From positions 39,093,858-39,157,857 of the forward strand of contig CM057230.1 in NCBI GenBank assembly GCA_029891385.1: a DNA stretch of 64,000 nt, written 5' to 3'. The position numbers were made by a program, and so were the translations under genes. This stretch comes from Erythroxylum novogranatense. Taxonomy: Eukaryota > Streptophyta > Magnoliopsida > Malpighiales > Erythroxylaceae. Position 1 is the stretch's first letter. The number at the start of each line of letters is the position of its first letter. The notes below the pieces were generated by a model, which saw only the letters and a program-made list of their open reading frames with translations, made no database searches and had not been told where the DNA came from. This document shows positions 48,020 to 59,597 of the stretch, one piece after another.

Positions 48020-50832
48020 TGTAACACCCACACGCGAGGATCGAACCCGACATCCACGGTGATATCGGGTCCGTGCCCATGAGAATGGCGTCTTAACCAC
48101 TCGATCGTAAATCGATTACATTACTTTTAAATAACAAATGCGAGAAGTCTATCCAATTGGGTACAAACATTTTCAATAGCCTTGAGATCAATCTTACGAA
48201 TACAAATAACCATTTTAGTACAAAAGTCAAGACATGCAATGCGGAACCTGAAGCTGATCCGACCCGACCTTCACTTGAATCCTGCGAACATACTCCGTTT
48301 TGCTAGCGGGGTACTCTTCGATTTCTAAAAATAAGTTGCAATGTTGGGTGAGTTTGCGAACTCGGTGAAACCATCATCGATGGTTCCTCTCAAATCATGC
48401 ATTACGCCAAATTGCGTATATGCGGCACGATAATATTAATTAACATTATTATATAACAGTTTATAGTGGTCTATAACGATTTCTGACGATTATCTGATAT
48501 CATAACACTAATACGATGGCGTAGAACCGTTTACGTAACGATTATGCGATAGTCTATATCGATATCTGATATCGGTAACAATATTACAGTAGCATAATGC
48601 AGTTCACAGTATCACATCACAATTTACAGTAAATCATGGCATCACTCAGTTCAGTAATCATCACACAATTTGGCAGTTCAATCAATCATGTATATGATGC
48701 ATATGAGACTCTTTCGGTTATTGATGTTGTGCCCAAGTGCTCGATCGGTGATCGGTTGGGACGCGTCAGGGATTTCTCCCCTCGGGCTAAAGGCTCGGTC
48801 GATCGATGCTTAGGATAAATCCCTCGGGCTCGAGGCGATCGGTAATGCTGATGATCGATGGGGCAGCGTCGAGGATTTCTCCCCTCGGGCTAAGCCGAGA
48901 CGATGCGATGTTGAGCTCAAAGCTCTTTTCGGTGAGATTAGCAACTTGGGTCATAGTCCTTTATCGATCATGCATTTATGCATGCAATGCGATGTTCAAT
49001 AAATTGATATTGATGGCTCGATATATGGCTATAAAAGCCGGTAGTGTATTTCTCGATAACATCTGAAATTGATATTGATGATTCGATAATTTCGATGTAT
49101 AACTATAAAGCCCGATGTAACGAAAGACTCGATGATTGATAATTCGATCCAATCTGATAAACACATACAATCGATCGTACTCCTTTCCAATAGTCATGCG
49201 GTCATACGATGCAATTCACATTGTTCGATTCTATCTGAAGAGCATGCAACGGTCATATACATTTCAGTAATAATCTGATGCAATCCAATCACATATAATT
49301 CGGTAATCATGTACTTCACGTTATCAAGTAATTTCGGTGAAAATTTAGACACTCAAGAATTTGAGAAACCAACTAGGTTACTCACTGTAACTTCGAACTC
49401 TTGCTGAAGTCCGGCAATGCCCGTAGAAACGGCGATCAACGGTGCCTTTATAACGATGCTGATCAGATCCATTACAAAATCGCTCAATTAAGCGATGCGA
49501 TAATGCATATGTCTCATGAAATTATGTCCAATGCATGATCACGATTTTCGGTGCTAAAACCCCATTTCGATATCCTATGATCGATCTCAACTCTTCACTT
49601 AATTGGATCAATCTTGATTTAGTTCAATCCTCGATTCGATTCAATTTTCTCAATTCATATACCTATAACAATTTCATATCCATCGATCAAATTATCCAGT
49701 GAAAATCTCAATTAGAACTCCAATTGTCTCAATTCAGTACTTAGATCACACTATAACCCATAATTAACCTTAATCTCAAGAATCAGTACCATTTCAATTA
49801 AATTCCAACTCTCAATTTTTCCTTAATGGTAGACCTCTTTCCCTAGTTCACGATGAAATTGAGAATCACCTCAATCGGAGGTCTACACCATAAGTTATGT
49901 CGATAAACCCGTATATATATTGATCGGAAAATTGACCCTTTCGTCGCGACCTACGCCCCTTCATCGCGACGTGGAACGCTCGCTCGTCGCGACGTGGAAC
50001 GCTCGCTCGTCGCGACGTGGAGACCACTCGTCGCGACGTATCAATCCACTCTCGTCGCGACGTCTACCCGAGCTCGTCGCGACTAATAAGTTCAATTAAA
50101 TCTAATTACTCGTCATGACGAAGCCCTAACATACGTTTCGTCGCGACGTCACGAAGACCGATCGTCTTCTCCGATCGATCTTCCGCCATTAATACACTTA
50201 AAACCTCCATTAAACACTCCAACTACCAAATCTAACCCGATAAATGCCATAAAATACTCAAATAACTAGTAATAACAACATTAAACTATAGAAACTTACC
50301 AATCGAAGAATCAAATCCGTAAACCTAAAATCCTTGAAACCCGATCAAACACTCTCGAGCTTCTAACCTTCACCAATCACTATAGACATGTTAGTCAACA
50401 CATTGAGGGAAAACCATAAGAGAAAATCAGCGAATCTCACCGATGGGAGAATCGCACAACACCGTCGAAGGAGAAGACTCGTAGTGGGAGGAAAAGAAGA
50501 AATTGATTTTGCCTTAGGTCATTAGGTAAGTTCCCCAAATTTCAACAGCTATATATATATATATAGACATAAGTCTCCAATTCATCGATCGGTTCGGTCG
50601 GTTTATAATTCGATCAATTCACTGAAACCAATCAATTGGTCAATTCAATTCTGATTAAATCTGGGAAAATCATGAATGCATGTACCAATGAATAAATAAA
50701 TATGCATATCGATGGGCCAGTTCCTCTATAATTAGAGGCCGAAGCATGCTCGATCGATAAATACGATAAAAGCCTATCGATCGGTCCCAATATTGCCATA
50801 ATGCCGCTTCTAGCGATAATGGGATGTTACGA
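48020..50832 (-). repeat. Solo LTR C, reverse orientation, with target duplication GATAG
   Basis: 2.8 kb. On the minus strand it starts GTAACATCCC (50830) and ends GGGTGTTACA (48029-48020). GATAG lies on both sides (48015-48019 and 50833-50837). There is no internal region, so it is a solo LTR left after recombination. It aligns in reverse with A and B (TAACCTAGTTGGTTTCTC at 49384-49367, GTTGATCGCCGTTTCTACGG at 49441-49422). It keeps a CpG-rich palindrome array that is decayed in A and B, as expected if it is the youngest of the three. Confidence 0.9.
49941..50148. repeat. Array of TCGTCGCGACG palindromes in LTR C
   Basis: Nine copies start at 49941, 49961, 49984, 50007, 50028, 50052, 50074, 50110 and 50138; the second and eighth have one or two changes. 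Intervals are 20, 23, 23, 21, 24, 22, 36 and 28 bp. In LTR A (44340-44500) and LTR B (46370-46520) the same region keeps only scattered CGTCGCGA and CATGACGA remnants. Confidence 0.88.
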
Positions 50833-51039
50833 GATAGACTTATGCATATTTTGGATTGATATTATGCAATGAAATTGGAGTTTTAAATTTTAGTGATTTG
50901 CTTATTGCGGTTTAATTATATTGATGCCATGCAAGTATTTAGTGATAGTTGCGAGTGGTAGCACTTCCTTGCTGTGGGATATGCGTCGGTACGACCCACG
51001 GGCGTCTCGGTGTGTACCCTATGATGAGGGGGCGCTACA
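50833..51039 (+). repeat. Solo LTR B, second part
   Basis: It resumes at GATAGACTTATGCATATTTTGG and ends GCGCTACA. It aligns with 51405-51610, the end of LTR A (both contain AGCACTTCCTTGCTGTGGGA and CGTCGG). Confidence 0.82.
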
Positions 51040-51610
51040 GCATGCATTATGCATCTGACTGTACTGTGGAAAGTGACAATGTGTGTATTAAGTGACGATT
51101 GTGTAGTGATATGTGTGAGTTATGTGATGGTGAACATGTGTAAATTGATTTACAGTGTTACAAAGGTGTATTATGTGACTATGTGATATATCGTGTGTAT
51201 ATGCATGAGTTGGGTGAACCATCGATGATGGTTTCTCATTGAGTTCGCAAACTCACCCAACATTGCAAATATTTTTCAGGGCAGCGTTAGTAGATTTCTA
51301 GCTCCCGAGATAGACGGTTCCTGCTGTGCGAGTGCGTGGGCAAGTGAAGCGATGGCACACAGGTCGGTCAGCTGGGATATTGTATTTTAGACTATAGGGA
51401 ACTGATAGACTTGTCTATATTTTGGATTGATTTTATGAGATGAAAGATTATTATGGTTTTAAATTTTAGTGATTTGCATGATGCGGTTTGATTGTATTGA
51501 TGCCATGCGAATATTTAGTGATTGTTTTCGATAGTAGCACTTCCTTGCTGTGGGATATGCGTCGGAACAACCCACGGGTGTCGATGCGTACCTACGGTGA
51601 GGCGCTTCGA
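51040..51610 (+). repeat. Gypsy A 5' LTR, second part
   Basis: It continues LTR A from GCATGCATTATGCATC through the conserved hairpin region (51209-51261) to GGTGAGGCGCTTCGA. Together with 43394-45430 the LTR is about 2.6 kb, similar to B (2.8) and C (2.8). Confidence 0.82.
51209..51261 (+). promoter_or_regulatory. Conserved inverted-repeat block of the LTR A/B/C/E family
   Basis: GTTGGGTGA (51209-51217) pairs with TCACCCAAC (51253-51261), and AACCATC...GATGGTT lies within. LTR B has the same block at 47774-47825. LTR C (48343-48390) and LTR E (1318-1372) keep the inner palindrome and one outer arm on the other strand. Nearby sequence varies more. An RNA stem or protein-binding role is possible but unproven. 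Confidence 0.6.
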
Positions 51611-51612
51611 TA

Positions 51613-51628
51613 GGTGATATCGAGCATA
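51613..51628 (+). promoter_or_regulatory. Primer-binding site of Gypsy A
   Basis: GGTGATATCGAGCATAG resembles the tRNA-Met complement TGGTATCAGAGCATAG, again with CAGAG read as CGAG, plus a small insertion at the start. Confidence 0.65.
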
Positions 51629-51866
51629 GTTTGGCATCTTTTGGGCATAGTGTGTTTTAGGCTTGAATTTCAGTGAGAAAAGCAGAAATTGATCAGATTT
51701 TTGTTTGTTATAGGTCATCCGTTCTTGGGGATCAAGTGGATCAACCAGCTGACCTAGGATCCGTGGGAGCTAGTAGAGAGTCCTCTATGCCTCATTCTGA
51801 TGAGCTACCTCCTAGAATTCCTGTGAGACGGAGATGAGGTATGATAGACTGCGCAAGCAGGGAGCT
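51629..51866 (+). pseudogene. Gypsy A leader and first codons of the gag capsid region
   Basis: The leader runs to about 51720. The next 140 bases are Ser/Pro-rich in translation and end in MRYDRLRKQGA, the usual lead-in to the Gypsy gag capsid domain. A stop lies just before this in the same frame set. The reading is cut at 51866, inside the target duplication GAGCT, and continues at 62540 after Gypsy D. Confidence 0.7.
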
Positions 51867-54777
51867 TGTTGGATCCCATCTCCGAGGCCCAACATTCGGA
51901 CCCCACAAGTAAACATAAGCATAGAAGACCCATAACTCACCACAATAGGGGAAACTTGTAATAGAAAAATTGGATAGGCTTTTTAAGAAAATATGTTCCT
52001 TATGCTCTCACGATTCTAGCATCAAAACGCTCGATTCGGATCGAAATGAAAAGTTATAACCAAAATAGTCAAAACTGAACACTTTACTGACTTCGCGTCA
52101 AAATTGGAAAACCTTAGAGGCTAGCTTGCTGTTCAGTTTCTTCATAAAACTTGTAGGTTTAGGTCTCTAGTTTAATTTAAAATAAGAATCGCCTCAATCA
52201 GACTCTATAGCTCAAGATATTCTAAAATTAGTGAAGTATATTCAGACTTTGACAACCGATCGACACACTTTGTTTCAAACCACCTTTTTCAAATTAAAAG
52301 CAATAATGACCAATCAGGTATAAAAAGATAGAAAATTTTCTTATGAATCCAACGCTTCAAAAATCGGCTAAATCGGAGGTTTATACAAAGTTATGGCGAA
52401 AAGAAGGAAGAGGTCAAAACACAAAAGCGGATGATGGCGTTAGACAGACGCATAAATTAAATGCGTGATGGCGTCGTATGAACTAAAAATTGGTCTGTGA
52501 TGACGTCATCACAGACAAAGATGACGTCATCACAGACAAAAAAATGAAGCCTAACTTCGTCTGAGCCCTTTCTCCAAAACATCCCCACTTTGAAGATGCA
52601 TAACTTTTCACTCAGATGTCCAAAATTTACAAAATTTATACCGTTGGAAAGATAAAAGAAATATCTACAACTTTACTGAAGGAAATTTTGGAAAAATATA
52701 TCTTTAACAATCCCAAAATTGCCCCTAAAGTCAGAGGATCAGACTTTCATTCCTGCACCAACACTGCACCCAAATCTTAACTTCATGACAATATTCGAGA
52801 CTCTTAGACACAGAATTGAAATTCAATGTCTTCTTACAAAATGTAGCCATATATATCTAGTTTAATCCAAAACAAGAATCGTCTCGTTTGGATTACTAGA
52901 GAAGACGTTATGGCTAAAATACTGAAGCATATTCAGTGAACATTTTCCAGATCACTACCAATCTTATCTCTAAATCTTTCCTTATCACCACTCATAAACC
53001 TTTGCAACTTCTAGCAAGCTATCCCAAGACAAAACCCAACAACAACTTAATGATCAAAAGACTCATACATGTACCCTTTTAAAGGCAAGCACAAATCGCG
53101 GATAACAAATTCATATGAAGAAGAAATCTTAGAGCTCTCGTCTCTTTATCAATCATTCAAGAGCTCAATTATAGCTTTAGTTACATATCAGCATATTCAT
53201 CATATCCATCATGAATCAAGTACCAAAATACAAAATATGAGATGCTCAATGCTTAATATGCTTATAAAGCCATTCCGAAAGCTAGTTACTAACTTAATAC
53301 AAAAGTGTCTAAAGTTTCTTGGAGTTATGCCCGATGCCTTGCAAAGTTCCGCGCTCAACTAGAATTTGCACCTGAGGAGGGAGAATGGGGTGAGCAAACA
53401 CGGATTAGTGGATAACACCTCTATAGCCATCGAGTAATGAGCCACACAACACATAAAGAATTCAAAACATTTTCAGTCTATCATATAAAACACAAATGAC
53501 TCAACTTCATCACATAAATCATCAATTAGCCAAAATCATCACATAAAGCATCACATTAGATCTTTTATCAAGTAAAACAAGTAATATGCATCATTTACTC
53601 AAAATGATGATATGCACACAATTAGCTCGAGAGTTCCATAAACACAACGAATAAACGAAGTTTATAAATAAACACAACGAGTCCATTTTCGGATCTAAAT
53701 GGGCCCTGGCAAGCTTCAGGGAGAAGGCTAGGGGGTCGGCGTGCGTGACTATCGAAATAGGTTCTCTCTTGCCCAATCACAACTCATTTATGCTCACATA
53801 TTCAAGCACAAGAATAGCATTTCGTGCTTCTTTCATACTTCGAATCATCATAGTTTCACACTTTACATTGAATCAAAGGAAATACCCTTTCAATATGCAC
53901 ATAATTATCAAAGATAGCACACATAGGGCATTTTCCATTACAACAACTATAAAATGTTACCCACCTATCGTCGGTATTCGAATTCAAGATTGTCCTTCCT
54001 CCTTGTCGTGAGTGGAGTTCTCTTGATTTCCTTCAATCAAAACATACTCCATTCACTATTTATATTCTAAAGGAAAGCATAACATTCATAAAAATCAAGC
54101 AAAATAAAAGTATACTTTAAACCTAACCTACCCATAAGATATTTAAGCTAGAGTCACCATAACCTTAGCTTAAAAGTCCATAAAATCTATAGATCTCACA
54201 TTTCTCTCTATCTTTCTTCAAACCCTACACAAACCACAACTTCCATTTCATCCCATTTTGAATCTAACATAAACAAAGATGGAACTAACCTCTAATAAAT
54301 CGATTCTCTTGCTTTTTTCCTCTCCTTTCTTCCTCCTTCAAGCCTCCTATGGGTCTCCTTCCTCTCTTGGCGAAACCCTCTTGCTTCCTTGCTCACGATT
54401 TGCTCTCTTCTCTTTCTTTTGGTGACTTACGACACTTTGCTCCTCTCCTTCTCTTCTCTTCATTCCTTTATATTTCCTTAAAACCTACCTCAAAACTACA
54501 TAGTTTTGATCTCTCCTCTAACTTTCAAAGCTTTTGGGCTCTCCTCCTCCTCACAAGCCCACTCTACCCTAATCCACTTATCTTCTAAAGCCCATACTTT
54601 CCAATGTTAGGTCCAAGCCTTCATTTTAATTCCCAACTTCTAATTTCCAAGCCCAACATAAAAATATCTATATAAACACATAATTAAAGCAATCAAGACA
54701 AAATAAAAATAATTAACGAATAAATCTATAAATCAATAAATAAATAAATAAAAATAAAAAATTTTCGGGGCCCAACA
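51867..54777 (-). repeat. 3' LTR of Gypsy D
   Basis: TG...CA bounded, 2911 bp. It carries two GATGACGTCATC palindromes at 52499-52510 and 52520-52531. The open frames inside (53069-53362, 54349-54588) recur in the other LTR with indels and are not genes. Confidence 0.93.
52499..52531. promoter_or_regulatory. Pair of GATGACGTCATC palindromes, 21 bp apart (3' LTR of Gypsy D)
   Basis: Each contains TGACGTCA, the core site for plant bZIP factors of the TGA/CREB-like group. Paired TGACG sites 20 or so bases apart resemble as-1-type elements. The same pair is kept in the other LTR at 60240-60272. Confidence 0.7.
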
Positions 54778-54795
54778 ATTCTCCCCTCCTAAAAG
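54778..54795 (-). promoter_or_regulatory. Polypurine tract of Gypsy D
   Basis: The minus strand reads AGGAGGGGAGAAT directly before the 3' LTR start TGTTGGG. This is the primer site for plus-strand DNA synthesis. Confidence 0.75.
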
Positions 54796-55996
54796 AATTT
54801 CGTCCTCGAAATCCTTAGGTATGGGTACTTCTCCTTCATGGGCTCCAAAGGCTCCCAAGTTGCCTCTTCGGTCGAATGGTTCCTCCACAAGACCTTTACC
54901 AGCTTTACAACTTTATTCCTTAACACCTTTTCCTTTGAATCTAAGATCTCCACAGGTTGCTCCTCATAAGTCAAATCCTCTCTCATTGAACCTCTGAAGG
55001 TTGAACTATATCACGAAGGATCGATCTGTGCTTCCTCGGCATCGATACATGGAACACATTATGAATCTTAGCTAACTCCAATGGCAAATCTAACTTATAA
55101 GCTTAAGGCCCAATCCTCTCAATGATCTCATATGGGCTATGTACCTTGGGCTAAGCTTGCCCTTCTTGCCAAACCTCAAAACACCTTTCCATGGAGAAGC
55201 TCTAAGAAACACCTTTTCTCCACTTCAAATTCCATCTCTTTCTATCGCATCCGTGTAGCTTTTCATCCTATCTTGGTCGCTTTAAGCCTACGCTTTACCA
55301 CTTTGATTTTATCATTGTGCTTTGTACCAATTCAGGCCCTACAAGCTTCCTTTCACCTTTCTCATCCCAACATAAAGGAGTCTTGCATCTCCTACCATAC
55401 AAAGCCTCGTAAGGTGCCATCTGAATTCCCGAGTGATAGGAATTATTGTAAGCAAACTCAATCAAAGGTAGGTGATCATCCCACGAACCTTTGAAATCCA
55501 ATGCACAAGCTCTCAACATCGCCTCCAAAGTTTGTATCGTCCTCTCCGATTGTCCATCAGTCTGCGGATGGAAGGCTTTACTGAAATGCAATCTAGTCCC
55601 CAGAGCCTCCTGCAAACTTTCCCAAAATTTGGAGGTAAACCTAGGATCCCTATCAGGCACTATCGAACTCGGAATCCCATGAAGTCTAATTACCTCATCT
55701 ACATACTTCTTAGTCAAAACATTCAAAGAATCCGTCTGTTTAATTTGTAAGAAGTGGGCTGACTTAGTCAGCCTATCCACAATCACCCAAATAGCGTCAT
55801 GCTTCCTGCTAGTCCTTGGTAAACCCATCAGAAAATCCATGGTAATCTTCTCCCATTTCCATTCCGGAATCGGCAAAGGATTAAGCTTGCCGGAAGGTGC
55901 TTGGTGTTCAGCTTTAACTTGCTGACACACTAAACATCTTTTAGCATACTCTTCCACATCTTTCCTCATTCCTTTCCACCAGAAATGCTCTTTCAA
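54789..55996 (-). pseudogene. Gypsy D integrase and chromodomain (frameshifted)
   Basis: The frame 55996-55295 (233 residues) starts in the zinc-binding domain (WWKGMRKDVEEYAKRCLVCQ, the two-cysteine half of H2C2). It holds the catalytic core: DFLMGLPRTSRKHDAIWVIV with the first aspartate, IVPDRDPRF with the second, and HPQTDGQSERTIQTLE with the glutamate. The C-terminal GKKGKL/SPRYIGPYE region is spread over 55290-55000 with indels. The frame 54986-54789 is a chromodomain: EEQPVEILDSKEKVLRNK, VKVLWRNHSTEEATWE, then MKEKYPYL. Chromodomains steer integration to heterochromatin marks. The catalytic triad is intact, but frameshifts separate the parts. Confidence 0.92.
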
Positions 55997-57520
55997 ATCC
56001 GATACATTTTAGAACTCCACAGGTGCATTGCATAAGGAGGCGTTATCGCTTCATCTAGAATCTCATCCTTGACTCTAACACATCTGGAACACCTGATATG
56101 TCACCCATAACCATCAATCCATCTTCCTTTACTCCTACATCGGAGGGCTTGCCATCTTTATCTACTCGCTTTCTAAGCTTACTCAGTACTCATCCGTTCT
56201 CGCAATTCTTTGATCTTCCTCCTCAACATTTGGTCTCACTCTGAAATTTGCCAAAATACGATCGGGCTCGACTTGCCTCGATGTCACATCAAGTCAGGCT
56301 AATTCCTTGACGAGGAAGGTACTTGTCTCCACATGTGCCATAGTGGACTTCTATTCAATGCATAAGCTCTGACATTAGCTTTCCCGGATGGTAGTCTATC
56401 ACCAAATCATAATCTTTAATAACTCCAACCATCGCCTCGCCTCAAATTCACTCTTTCGAGTCAACAAGTACTTAAGGCTCTTATGGTCCAGTAAATACTC
56501 TAGTAGTAACTCCATACAAGTAGTGTCTCCAAATCTTCAATGCGAAAATAATAGCGGTAACTCAAATCATGAATAGGGTAGTTCATCTCATAAGGCTTCA
56601 ATTGCCTAGAAGCATAGGCAATCACTTTCTCTCCTTGCATCAATACACATCCTAAACCCTTCCCAGGCGTCATTTGTACACAATGTATCCATCATCACCA
56701 TAGGGTAATGTCAAAATCGGTGCGATAGTAAGCCTATTCTTGATTCCTCAAAACTACTCGGCACTCCTCGGTCACTCAAACTTCGATTCTTTCTCGTCAA
56801 TTTGGAAAGTGGGCGACTATCATAGAAAAGCCCTCCACGAACCTCCTGTAATATCCAGCTAATCGAAACTTCTCACCTCAGCCACATTCTTAGGTGCTTC
56901 CCATTTAATCACGACTTCATCTTTTGTGGATCCACATGCACTCCACGCTCTGAAATCACATGCAGAAATACTACTTCCTTAACCAAAATTCGCACTTATC
57001 GAATTTGGCATATAACTCGTTCTTTCTCAAGGTCTCCAAAACAACCCTCAAGTGATCCTCATGCTCCTCATCACTCTTAGAATAGACCAATATATCATCA
57101 ATAAAGATAATGACAAATCGGTCTAGGAAAGACTTGAAGACTCTATTCATCAAATCCATAAAGACTGCTGGAGCATTTGTTAACGAAAGGCATAACCAAA
57201 AACTCAAAGTGGCCATACCTCGCCCTAAGCGATCTTTAACACATCGGTCTCCTTAATCCTCAATGATGATAACCCGATCTCAAATCTATTTTGAAAAAGA
57301 CTCTAGCCCCTTGCAGTGATTAAACAAATCATCTATATGCGGGGCGGATATACATTCTTAACGGTGGTACGATTCAACTTCCTATAATCCACACACATCC
57401 ATGATGACCCATCCTTCTTCTTCACAAATATGCCGGATCTCCCCAAGGTGAAGAGCTCGGCCTAATATAACCCTTCTCTAAAGATCTTCAATTGCTCCTT
57501 AAGCTCTCTCGTTCATAGGG
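55997..57520 (-). pseudogene. Gypsy D reverse transcriptase and RNase H (broken)
   Basis: The clearest part is 57216-56971: [20 protein letters not shown], then the catalytic FIDDILVYS, then [20 protein letters not shown]. Upstream (57500-57220) the text matches the start of the domain (YPLPRIDDLF region) with several indels. Downstream (56900-56400) come the connection and RNase H regions, for example [11 protein letters not shown] and HDLEL-type text in shifted frames at 56640-56550. Many breaks coincide with positions where close relatives have CAG, CTG or CC in the coding strand. Confidence 0.85.
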
Positions 57521-58030
57521 GCCATCCAGAAGGCGGAATTGAAATCGTATGATACTGGAAGAAGCTCAGCGGAAATTCAATTTCCCTAGGAGGAGGTAGT
57601 CTGACAATTCCTCGGGAAGGCGTAGGAAATTCCACGACTACGAGAATGTCCTCCAACCTCCCTCTATCTGCCTCCGTGTCTAACACATAGGCCAAATACG
57701 CTTCACACCCCTTACTCATCAATCTCTCTGCTGACATAGTTGAAACAATCCGAGGCGGACTGGCTCTTCTATCTCCCACAAATACCACTTTTCTGCCATT
57801 CTCTGACTCAAATTCCACTGTCTTTTGCTTGCAGTCTAAGTTGGCATGATACTTCTCTAAAGTATCCATACCTAGGATCACATCCAATCCTCCCATCTTC
57901 AAAGGCATCAAATCTACCACAAACTTCCCTCCACTAATCTCTATCTCACAGTCTCTATACACTTGACTGATAACAATAAACTGGCCGATCGGAGTACTCA
58001 CCATCAGCGGAGTATCCAAAGGGCTCAAGA
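57521..58030 (-). pseudogene. Gypsy D protease region
   Basis: One open frame of 171 residues (58028-57513). It contains the second half of the retropepsin domain: IEISGGKFVVDLMPLKMG, then DVILGMDTLEKYHANLDC, the conserved DxxLGMDWL-like motif. A linker ends SKGCEAYLAYVLDTE and LEDILVVVEFPTPSRGIVRL, a typical lead-in to reverse transcriptase. The active-site DSG/DPG loop should lie just upstream at about 58040-58100, where the frame is broken (GSTHSF-like text at about 58065). Confidence 0.82.
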
Positions 58031-58099
58031 CACTATCACATCTGATTCTACCCGACGACCAAAAGAGTGGGTAGAACCAGGATCAATCAAAGCAAGCAC

Positions 58100-59460
58100 A
58101 CGGTCATCAAACAATTTAATCATACCGTTACCACTTACTGAGGTGTCTCGCCTCCTCTCGAGTCATTGCAAACACTCTAGTGGTGCTTGCCCCTGGATCT
58201 GTCTGGAGGTAAGCTCTCTTAGGTACACCAGAGCTACCCACTTGATCCATGACTTTCGTCCCCTTGTCTCTGTCCTCCTTGAAGCTTGCATCATGACCCT
58301 CTCTTCTGTCGGCTTAGGACAAAATTTAGCTATGTGTCCTTTCGCATTGATTGAAACATGCTAGGACACCAAGCATTCTCCTCTATGATGAAATCCACGG
58401 TGCTCACACTTGGGAAGAGGTGGCCTCTCCTTATCACCCTTCTCTGCTTGCCACCTGTTGAAGCTTGGTGAGAAAGCAAGGGAGTCTTCATAGATCTAGG
58501 TCGGCTTCCACATTTGCTCCTCTCCTCGGACTATCTGAGAAAAGGCTCAGCACTTCTCTCAGGTATAGAATTACCACCTCCCCTCCTGAACTGCTCTCTT
58601 CCCTTCCTCTTTTTGCTAACTGCGCTCTTAATGTTCTCGATGTTCTCTACCCTCAGAGCCGCTTCAACCAGCTGTTGAAAGTCGCCAAAGTTCTGCACTA
58701 CCACCTTCTCTCTGATAGCTAAGTGTAGTCCAGGCTCAAACTGCGACACTTGGCAGCCTCTTGAACATCAACTCCATGAAGATACCTCGACAGTTGAGTA
58801 AACCGACGCTCGTACTCAAGAAGGTCATCTCCTGCAGGTGAGACTCAAAACTCCCTCTCGCTTCTTTGAATGTACACCTCAGACAGATACTTCTTCACGC
58901 ATACAGTCAGAAGTCTCCCATGTCAACCCCATTGGTCTCGTCGACTCCTCCGCAGCAGATCTCCCACCAATGCAAGGCATCACCCAAGTGGAGCGGTATA
59001 AACCATTCTCTCATCATCCTCTGACTCCATCGATCCAAGACCCTCTCGGTCTACCTCGACCATGTTTGACTTCTTGAGTCTGCGGTCCGTGGAAATCCAC
59101 CGCCCATACTTCCTCGGCTTGTCAAACTGTCTCCCCCTCTTGTCAGGGGCGAACAGAAGCACAGGGCATTTGACCCATGCTTTGAACAAAGGCTTGGGTA
59201 AATGCTGAAAGAGTCTCGGTGCAGAGTGCACTTGCTCAGGTGACTAAGCGACGGTTGAGTCTCGAGATCGGAGGGCTCACTACTCGCCCTAGAAGTCTTA
59301 GGCTGGGGCTACTCCGAGGCTCTGGACTCATCCGTGCTCTCCTCTCTCGGTGGAGAGTCAGTGCAATAGAACCTGCATAACTCCTCGTGTCCTTCTACGA
59401 GGTGACATCTTACTCCTTGATGAAAACATTTCTTGATTAGCTACATTTCTTTTTAATCTT
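58100..59460 (-). pseudogene. Gypsy D gag (broken)
   Basis: The frame 58749-58531 reads SQFEPGLHLAIREKVVVQNF, then FQQLVEAALRVENIE and the basic KKRKGREQFRR, the C-terminal part of chromoviral gag. Zinc-knuckle text lies at about 58310-58400 (CPKC at the left, GHIAKFCPKPTE at the right). N-terminal capsid pieces (HLGDALHWWE-like at about 58990-58960) and a charged linker fill 59250-58800. Several frame changes are present. The product would package the element RNA. Confidence 0.75.
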
Positions 59461-59574
59461 AGTTCCTATATGTATGCATGAGATGCATGTCTTTTAATAC
59501 AACAATCAATTCATAATGCGACATTTAATCACATAACAAAACCATTCCTTCTATACATTCTAAGCCTAGGAGTA

Positions 59575-59592
59575 AACCTAAGCTCGATACCA
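59575..59592 (-). promoter_or_regulatory. Primer-binding site of Gypsy D
   Basis: The minus strand reads TTTGGTATCGAGCTTAGG a few bases inside the 5' LTR end at 59598. It matches the tRNA-Met complement apart from CAGAG read as CGAG. Confidence 0.75.
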
Positions 59593-59597
59593 AACAA

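Noticed and set aside
50833..51610. Tandem duplication of an LTR segment
   Set aside because: The repeat of 50833-51039 at 51405-51610 is explained by the end of nested LTR B followed by the end of LTR A.
53069..53362. Open frame repeated at 60857-61105 in the other LTR
   Set aside because: Duplicated because the LTRs are duplicated; no domain recognised and the starts differ.
54349..54588. Leu/Ser-rich open frame, repeated at 62030-62260
   Set aside because: Both lie at the same place in the two LTRs of Gypsy D, differ by frame-changing indels and have no protein-like constraint.
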